10,170 nt of DNA from Promethearchaeota archaeon. GTDB taxonomy: Archaea > Asgardarchaeota > Lokiarchaeia > Sigyniarchaeales > SOKP01. A program made the translations under genes and the position numbers. Of this stretch, positions 7,179-10,170 are shown piece after piece. Within the stretch, counting starts at the first letter, position 1, and every line of letters starts with the position of its first letter. The stretch lies in the NCBI GenBank assembly GCA_019894815.1, contig JAGXNU010000063.1:1-10170 (forward strand). The letters are read 5' to 3'. The notes below the pieces were generated by a model. The model did no database searches, was not told the origin of the DNA, and saw nothing but the letters and a program-made list of their open reading frames with translations.

Positions 7179-7193
7179 TTTTTTTTAATTTTT
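7134..7193 (+). terminator. Stem plus T tract ending the plus-strand transcript
   Basis: ACTTGAG (7134-7140) and CTCAAGT (7162-7168) form a 7-bp stem. It is followed after a short spacer by T8 (7179-7186) and T5 (7189-7193). The T tract alone is a good archaeal terminator for the L22e-like gene or the candidate RNA, and it touches the stop of the convergent 46-residue ORF. Confidence 0.5.
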
Positions 7194-7332
7194 AAGTCCA
7201 TCTCGTCCAATTACTTTTAATAACGTCCAGAACTGCTTGGTCTGTGATTACTTCAGGTTTTTTATTTTCGGTTGGTTCAAATAGTTTTTTAATGACAGAT
7301 TTGATTTTTTTATATCTTTCTTTTATATTCAT
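7192..7332 (-). CDS. 46-residue protein with strong ribosome binding site
   Basis: ATG at 7332 to TAA at 7192 encodes a 46-residue peptide too short for usual gene finding. On the minus strand, AGAGGGAGAA (7350-7341) lies 8 nt before the ATG, one of the clearest Shine-Dalgarno sequences in the window. The product starts MNIKERYKKIKSVIKKLFEP, a basic amphipathic stretch, continues with a Glu/Pro-rich linker (TENKKPEV) and ends in VLDVIKSNWTRWT with two tryptophans. Codon choice and the basic helix-plus-hydrophobic end look like a real small protein. I recognise no family. It could dock on a membrane, RNA or partner protein; nothing here decides. It converges on the candidate RNA and is divergent from the CitG-like gene. 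Confidence 0.55.
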   Translation of the reverse strand: MNIKERYKKIKSVIKKLFEPTENKKPEVITDQAVLDVIKSNWTRWT

Positions 7333-7340
7333 TTTTATTT

Positions 7341-7350
7341 TTCTCCCTCT
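7341..7350 (-). promoter_or_regulatory. Ribosome binding site of the 46-residue ORF
   Basis: AGAGGGAGAA read on the minus strand lies 8 nt before ATG 7332, in a stretch that is otherwise almost only A and T. It is the main argument that this short ORF is translated. Confidence 0.5.
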
Positions 7351-7500
7351 TTATTCAAATTAGTAAAAAATAATTTTTCTTATCTATAATGATGAGAATT
7401 AAACAAAGTTCTTCTTATATTAGTTCAGTTGTTTATGCTACTATAAGTCTATAATTATTCTTTATACTTCTAAATATTACTAATTGTTTAAACTTTAAAC

Positions 7501-7510
7501 TTAATATATA
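7501..7510 (+). promoter_or_regulatory. TATA box of the CitG-like gene, leaderless start
   Basis: TTAATATATA at 7501-7510, preceded by AAACTTTAAAC, is centred about 24 nt before the GTG at 7530. With normal archaeal spacing the transcript would begin at or next to the start codon, agreeing with the lack of a Shine-Dalgarno sequence there. The rest of 7351-7500 is AT-rich with no gene seen. Confidence 0.45.
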
Positions 7511-7529
7511 TCATTTCTATATTTTAAAT

Positions 7530-8492
7530 GTGATTTCTAAATTAATTTCTGTTAAATCATTGGATGACATACTAAGATGTATAAATTTAGCTAGTTTACT
7601 TGAACTTTCGGGATGGCCAAAACCGGGTAATGTTCATAGATTAAAAGATTATGAATCCACAAGATTTGAGCATTTTTTAGCGGGGATTTCGGCAATACAA
7701 CCTAATTTCAGATTGTTTTGTGAGAGAATTTATGAAGAACTAGAAAATAATGAAGGTGATTATGGATTCATTAAATTAGGTCAATTTTTTGAATCTTCAT
7801 CCTATCAAATGATGCAGTGGCAACAAGGTGGTAATGTTTTGTTAGGACACCTCCTTATTTTAGCACCGTTAGCAGCAGCAGGGATCATTTGTTTCAAACA
7901 ACATTTACTTACTATTGCGAATTTTAACGAGGTGTTAAAAAAAGTCATAAATGATGCTACAATAAATGATACTGTTTCACTTTATAAAGCAATTAAGTTT
8001 TGCAATCCGGGTGGTTTAGGTAAAATAGATAAATATGATTTAAATGATGATAATTCAATTAATGAAATTAAAAATGATAAAATTACATTAAAAATTATTT
8101 TTGATCTTTCAAAGAATTATGATATGATTAGTAGGGAATACTCAACTAACTTTTCTATTATTTTAAAAGAAGGATTACCGTATTTTTTCAACACCTATGA
8201 AACCTATAAAGATATAAATATTGCTACTGTTAATACTTTTTTAAAAGTCCTTTCTAATCATCCTGATACATTAATTATAAGAAAATCGGGGTTACCTGAT
8301 GCAAAAAAAGTATCAGAAGCTGCAAATCGAGTTTTAAAATTAGGGGGGATCGCAACAAAGAATGGTAGGAAATCTGTCATGAAATTAGATAAAAAGTTGC
8401 ATGTCAAAAATGGTCTGATGAATCCGGGAACAACTGCTGATATAATCGCAGGTATTATTTTTTGTGCTTTACTATTCGGTTTAAGATTTTAA
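7530..8492 (+). CDS. CitG/MdcB-family (triphosphoribosyl-dephospho-CoA synthase-like) protein
   Basis: Bacterial CitG and MdcB join dephospho-CoA and ATP to make the precursor of the prosthetic group of citrate lyase or malonate decarboxylase. This 320-residue archaeal relative keeps the family blocks: LLELSGWPKPGNVHRLKD (23-40), QQGGNVLLGHLLILAPLA (98-115), the middle block NDATINDTVSLYKAIKFCNPGG (141-162, read in two halves), and a C-terminal part with DTLIIRKSG (246-254), AANRVLKLGG (264-273), KLDKKLH (285-291) and NPGTTADIIAG (298-308). The hallmark PKPGN and NPGTTAD motifs make family membership firm. The usual GGNTxLG reads GGNVLLG. No citrate lyase or malonate decarboxylase gene is present, so the archaeal substrate may differ. 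GTG at 7530 is chosen because the overlapping ATG at 7528 is followed at once by a stop. TFS starts 49 nt downstream on the same strand. Confidence 0.85.
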   Translation: MISKLISVKSLDDILRCINLASLLELSGWPKPGNVHRLKDYESTRFEHFLAGISAIQPNFRLFCERIYEELENNEGDYGFIKLGQFFESSSYQMMQWQQGGNVLLGHLLILAPLAAAGIICFKQHLLTIANFNEVLKKVINDATINDTVSLYKAIKFCNPGGLGKIDKYDLNDDNSINEIKNDKITLKIIFDLSKNYDMISREYSTNFSIILKEGLPYFFNTYETYKDINIATVNTFLKVLSNHPDTLIIRKSGLPDAKKVSEAANRVLKLGGIATKNGRKSVMKLDKKLHVKNGLMNPGTTADIIAGIIFCALLFGLRF

Positions 8493-8541
8493 TTCAAAAC
8501 CGAAAAAAAAATTTGGTAGTAGAATAAGAAGGTGTACATGT

Positions 8542-8895
8542 TTGGAATTTTGCGATGAATGTGAAGGGGGTATGATGCTCCCCTCAATAGTAAACGGTAA
8601 AAAAGTATTCAAGTGTAAGTGTGGTGCGACGAAACCTTTTACTGAGGAAAAATCAGAGTCGTATAAAATATCTACCAAGATCAAGCATCCTGTTAGAAAT
8701 GAGGTGACTAATCTTGCAGATTTTATGGATTGGAAGGAAAAGAACTTACGGAGCTCTATTAAAAATTTTAGATGTCGAAGATGTGGTTACGATAAAGCAC
8801 ATCTTGAAACTCGTCAAACAAGAAGTGCTGATGAAGGAATGACGCACTTTATCACGTGCTTAAAATGTGGGAAAATGATTAAAATAGGCAGCTAA
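8542..8895 (+). CDS. Transcription factor S (TFIIS/RpoM-like transcript-cleavage factor)
   Basis: TFS enters the RNA polymerase funnel and stimulates cleavage of backtracked RNA. An N-terminal zinc ribbon uses Cys4, Cys7, Cys25 and Cys27; the C-terminal one uses Cys78, Cys81, Cys106 and Cys109. The catalytic tip QTRSADEG is intact, with Asp97-Glu98, so it should be cleavage-competent. The 117 residues are a little longer than typical. After the last knuckle the protein ends KMIKIGS instead of the aromatic HTWRxY found in most homologues, so the last turn is unusual or has been altered. The start is TTG at 8542: AAGAAGGTG (8526-8534) lies about 8 nt upstream, and the nearby ATG at 8538 is out of frame and meets a stop after six codons. 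The stop codon lies inside a 27-bp sequence repeated at 9677-9703, so this gene end took part in a rearrangement. Confidence 0.9.
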   Translation: MEFCDECEGGMMLPSIVNGKKVFKCKCGATKPFTEEKSESYKISTKIKHPVRNEVTNLADFMDWKEKNLRSSIKNFRCRRCGYDKAHLETRQTRSADEGMTHFITCLKCGKMIKIGS

Positions 8896-8916
8896 GCCAA
8901 TAGTCTATTTAGAATT
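8890..8916 (+). repeat. 27-bp direct repeat, copy 1 (at the TFS stop)
   Basis: This copy begins AGCTAAGCC and ends TATTTAGAATT. It differs from copy 2 (9677-9703) only at 8905 (C for T). It covers the last codon and stop of TFS. Read on the minus strand it encodes ILNRLLA-stop, a near copy of the C-terminus of the DUF167 protein (ILNKLLA-stop). Confidence 0.9.
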
Positions 8917-8945
8917 AGGAATGAGGCAAGTAGCAGAACCGATAA

Positions 8946-9197
8946 AAAAAACCTTTAAAAGAAGGTGCCCCCAGACATGGATGTGGGCATAATTTATTAG
9001 GTGTTGGATCTCTTGGTGCTGTTTTAGCAGTTAAAGAAGAAATTGATGCGTGTGAAGTATCAGGCACGATTCGATATTATGGATGCCCTGCTGAAGAAAC
9101 TTATAATGCAAAAGGATACATGGTTAAAGCAGGATTGTTTGATGATGTAGATGACCCTCCTCCTTTTCCAGACACAAACCACCTATCTATATTTTGA
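8946..9197 (+). pseudogene. Remnant of an AbgB-like M20 family peptidase/amidohydrolase
   Basis: An open frame of 83 codons between stops at 8943 and 9195 contains unmistakable M20 metallopeptidase sequence. GAPRHGCGHNLLGVGSLGA includes the metal-binding HGCGHN. SGTIRYYGCPAEE follows, with the catalytic Glu pair, then YMVKAGLFDDVDD. This arrangement is that of AbgB, the p-aminobenzoyl-glutamate hydrolase subunit, and related amidohydrolases of around 450-480 residues. The part before HGCGHN and everything after FDDVDD are missing; the frame runs into a proline-rich unrelated tail and stops. There is no plausible start codon or ribosome binding site, since the first in-frame ATG is deep inside. 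The conserved residues are intact, so decay by truncation may be recent. Confidence 0.8.
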
Positions 9198-9234
9198 AAA
9201 AGTAAAATTACAAAAATAAAGAGTTAAGACCGAA

Positions 9235-9253
9235 ATGAATGATATTCATTCAT
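9235..9253. repeat. Inverted repeat at the end of the LRR-like ORF
   Basis: ATGAATGA (9235-9242) and TCATTCAT (9246-9253) are perfectly complementary around TAT. The repeat overlaps the stop codon of the minus-strand ORF (9250-9252) and could form a short hairpin at its transcript end or be a recombination scar. No function is shown. Confidence 0.35.
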
Positions 9254-9606
9254 GGAAAGCCATAAAAATCCCTTCCCATAGGCGAAAATTCGACATCTAC
9301 TCCTTCAAATATATCTTTTATACCTCCTATACCTACGAAATAACCATATATTGCCAGTTCTTTTAAATACTTTAAACCTTTAACTTCATGTAGGAGAGAA
9401 GCAACCTTACCAACCGGAAGTTTTGAATTATCTACCAAAATTTCTAATTTAACCACGTGGTTATCTTCAAAGCAAAAATGTACCTTGTTCTCGGTTCTCA
9501 AACTTATGTTATTTCTAGAATCACGCAAAGAGGGTGTAAGCGTGTATTCATACCGGGAATATTTGGCAACTTTCTTCATTATTTCCGCTTCCTCGTAAGC
9601 TAACAA
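9250..9606 (-). CDS. Short protein with leucine-rich-repeat-like stretch, possibly a gene fragment
   Basis: The ORF gives 118 residues from TTG 9606, or 109 from ATG 9579, which has GAGGA about 10 nt upstream and is the better start. The N-terminal part is charged (YEEAEIMKKVAKYSRYEY). DSRNNISLRTENKVHFCFED leads into HVVKLEILVD and then VKGLKYLKELAIYGYFVG, which resembles the cap and first repeats of LRR proteins (HVxxLxL ... LKxLKxLxLxGN). Such proteins are abundant in Asgard archaea, which fits the lineage guess. Only one or two repeats are present, while real LRR proteins have many, so it may be a truncated copy. The frame stays open six codons upstream of the TTG, then meets a stop. It lies wholly inside the repeat-flanked insertion and has no partner in the surrounding genes. 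The LRR reading is by eye and uncertain. Confidence 0.45.
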   Translation of the reverse strand: MLAYEEAEIMKKVAKYSRYEYTLTPSLRDSRNNISLRTENKVHFCFEDNHVVKLEILVDNSKLPVGKVASLLHEVKGLKYLKELAIYGYFVGIGGIKDIFEGVDVEFSPMGRDFYGFP

Positions 9607-9676
9607 GAGATCGAAAAGCTCGTGTTAATTTGTAATTCTTGATAAAAGAGTGAATTCCTAAATGATCTTTAAGAGT

Positions 9677-9703
9677 AGCTAAGCCAATAGTTTATTTAGA
9701 ATT
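9677..9703 (+). repeat. 27-bp direct repeat, copy 2 (at the DUF167 stop)
   Basis: This copy is identical to 8890-8916 except for T at 9692. Here it is the true C-terminal end of the DUF167 gene on the minus strand. Upstream of it, AAATGATC...AGTAGCTAA resembles the TFS end AAATGATT...GGCAGCTAA with equal spacing, as if a degraded TFS tail were also duplicated. Confidence 0.9.
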
Positions 9704-9996
9704 TCTTCTTTTTGATGACTTTCACTAAATGTAACTTTTATTCTTTTGTTCGGATTTTTCCTTCCTGAAATAATTTGGAGTTGACTAATACTCACTTTTA
9801 ATTTCTTTTTTAATAAATTTAATAATTCTATATTAGCTTTATTTTGCCTGGCTTCTGAACGAATAGAAATTAGGATTTGATCATCATTTTTACTTGGTTT
9901 AGCAATAAATTGTCTATTGCTATTAGGTTTAATTTTTATACTTAGTATACATGCAAATTCCGATCTTATTTCAATGAAATTCATTGTTAAGTTCAA
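9679..9996 (-). CDS. DUF167 (YggU/UPF0235) family protein
   Basis: This small basic protein of 105 residues (101 from the alternative ATG at 9984) belongs to the DUF167/YggU family found in all domains, with no established function. Visible family blocks are the first strand IKIKPNSNRQ (20-29), the helix EARQNKANIELLNLLKKKLKV (48-68, read in two halves; canonical form xxGKANxxLixxLaxxL) and ISGRKNPNKRIKV (76-88; canonical SGxxSRxKxV). The usual ProProVal-Asp-Gly before KAN is replaced by ARQN. The longest frame starts at TTG 9996; ATG 9984 (MNFIEI) is equally possible and no clear ribosome binding site separates them. The DHH phosphoesterase stop lies 4-16 nt upstream, so the two genes are probably co-transcribed. 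Its stop codon lies within the second 27-bp repeat copy. Confidence 0.85.
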   Translation of the reverse strand: MNLTMNFIEIRSEFACILSIKIKPNSNRQFIAKPSKNDDQILISIRSEARQNKANIELLNLLKKKLKVSISQLQIISGRKNPNKRIKVTFSESHQKEEILNKLLA

Positions 9997-9999
9997 GTT

Positions 10000-10170
10000 C
10001 TAAAGAAGATTATCCACATTTTCTTTTAGTTTATTATAGGAGGGAATTGATAATCTTAAACCTCCAGCTAATTTATGACCTCCCCCCATTCCTCCAAAAT
10101 TATCCTTTACTTTTGAAATGACATTATTTACTCCAATTCCCTCATGAGATTTTAAGTAGCCCCTTGAACA
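10000..10170 (-). CDS. DHH/DHHA1-family phosphoesterase (RecJ-like), C-terminal end (partial)
   Basis: The minus-strand frame enters from the right edge and gives 56 residues to TAG at 10000-10002. It holds the DHHA1 signature: a CSRGYLKSHEGIGVNNVISK stretch followed by FGGMGGGHKLAGGLRLSIP. GGGHxxAGG is the substrate-binding motif that closes DHH phosphoesterases such as RecJ nucleases, archaeal GAN and NrnA-type oligoribonucleases. The catalytic DHH domain lies outside the window, so nuclease type cannot be assigned. It precedes DUF167 in the same direction with almost no gap, suggesting one operon. Confidence 0.85.
   Translation of the reverse strand, partial: CSRGYLKSHEGIGVNNVISKVKDNFGGMGGGHKLAGGLRLSIPSYNKLKENVDNLL

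Larger units (their letters stand above)
8917..9676. other. Segment enclosed by 27-bp direct repeats, probable insertion
   Basis: The 760 bases between the two repeat copies hold a decayed peptidase fragment on the plus strand and a short LRR-like ORF on the minus strand, neither related to TFS or DUF167. If the segment and one repeat copy are removed, TFS and DUF167 become convergent neighbours whose stop codons overlap in the bases CTAA. No transposase or terminal inverted repeat is seen, so the mechanism (tandem duplication, illegitimate recombination or a lost mobile element) is open. Confidence 0.5.

Noticed and set aside
7274..7284. GGTTCAAATAG resembling a tRNA T-loop
   Set aside because: No acceptor, D or anticodon arm fits around it, and it lies inside the 46-residue ORF. 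No tRNA was found in the window.
7389..7395. ATGATGA resembling a box C of a C/D guide RNA
   Set aside because: No CTGA box D or second C/D pair within a suitable distance downstream.
8481..8684. Minus-strand open frame across the TFS start
   Set aside because: Antisense of the TFS zinc-ribbon sequence, with no independent support.
1..10170. CRISPR array, transposase, integrase or rRNA
   Set aside because: No regularly spaced repeats, no DDE or recombinase motifs in any frame examined, and no rRNA-like stretch were seen. The only long repeat is the 27-bp pair.

Overview
The window most likely comes from an AT-rich archaeon, and the best guess is an Asgard (Lokiarchaeia-like) lineage. Three things point to archaea: a form III RuBisCO with its partner ribose-1,5-bisphosphate isomerase, a TFS-type transcript-cleavage factor, and TATA-like boxes about 25 nt upstream of several starts with little or no leader. 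A protein that aligns well with eukaryotic ribosomal protein L22e narrows this to Asgard archaea, where such proteins are known. A short leucine-rich-repeat-like protein fits that guess but does not prove it. The lineage call rests on recognised sequence patterns and was not tested by a search.

Layout. 1-414 (+) is the C-terminal end of a phosphohexomutase, probably archaeal GlmM-like. 415-779 holds a hairpin, a good TATA-like box and a doubtful 43-residue ORF. 780-2045 (+) is an MFS transporter, facing uvrC (3895-2066, -) tail to tail. From the divergent promoter region after uvrC starts a two-gene unit (+): a 59-residue zinc-ribbon protein (4013-4192) and ribose-1,5-bisphosphate isomerase (4207-5151). 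The isomerase ends 6 nt from the end of the convergent RuBisCO gene (6444-5158, -). These two enzymes catalyse consecutive steps of the archaeal AMP salvage route: AMP gives ribose 1,5-bisphosphate, then ribulose 1,5-bisphosphate, then two 3-phosphoglycerates. The first enzyme, AMP phosphorylase, is not in the window. Divergent from RuBisCO lies the L22e-like gene (6562-6885, +).

6893-7193 has no convincing ORF. It is richer in G+C than its flanks, contains several complementary segments including one that joins its two ends, and finishes in a T8 tract. It is a candidate structured RNA of unidentified family. Next come a 46-residue ORF with a strong ribosome binding site (7332-7192, -), a CitG/MdcB-family protein (7530-8492, +) probably read from a leaderless transcript, and TFS (8542-8895, +).

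The most unusual part is 8890-9703. A 27-bp direct repeat with one mismatch lies at the end of TFS and again at the end of the DUF167 gene (9996-9679, -). Between the copies are a decayed fragment of an AbgB-like M20 peptidase (8946-9197, +) and a short LRR-like ORF (9606-9250, -). I infer that TFS and DUF167 were once convergent neighbours with overlapping stop codons, and that a segment of about 760-790 bp later came to lie between duplicated copies of their junction. The window ends inside a DHH/DHHA1 phosphoesterase gene (-), which precedes DUF167 in the same direction and probably in the same operon.
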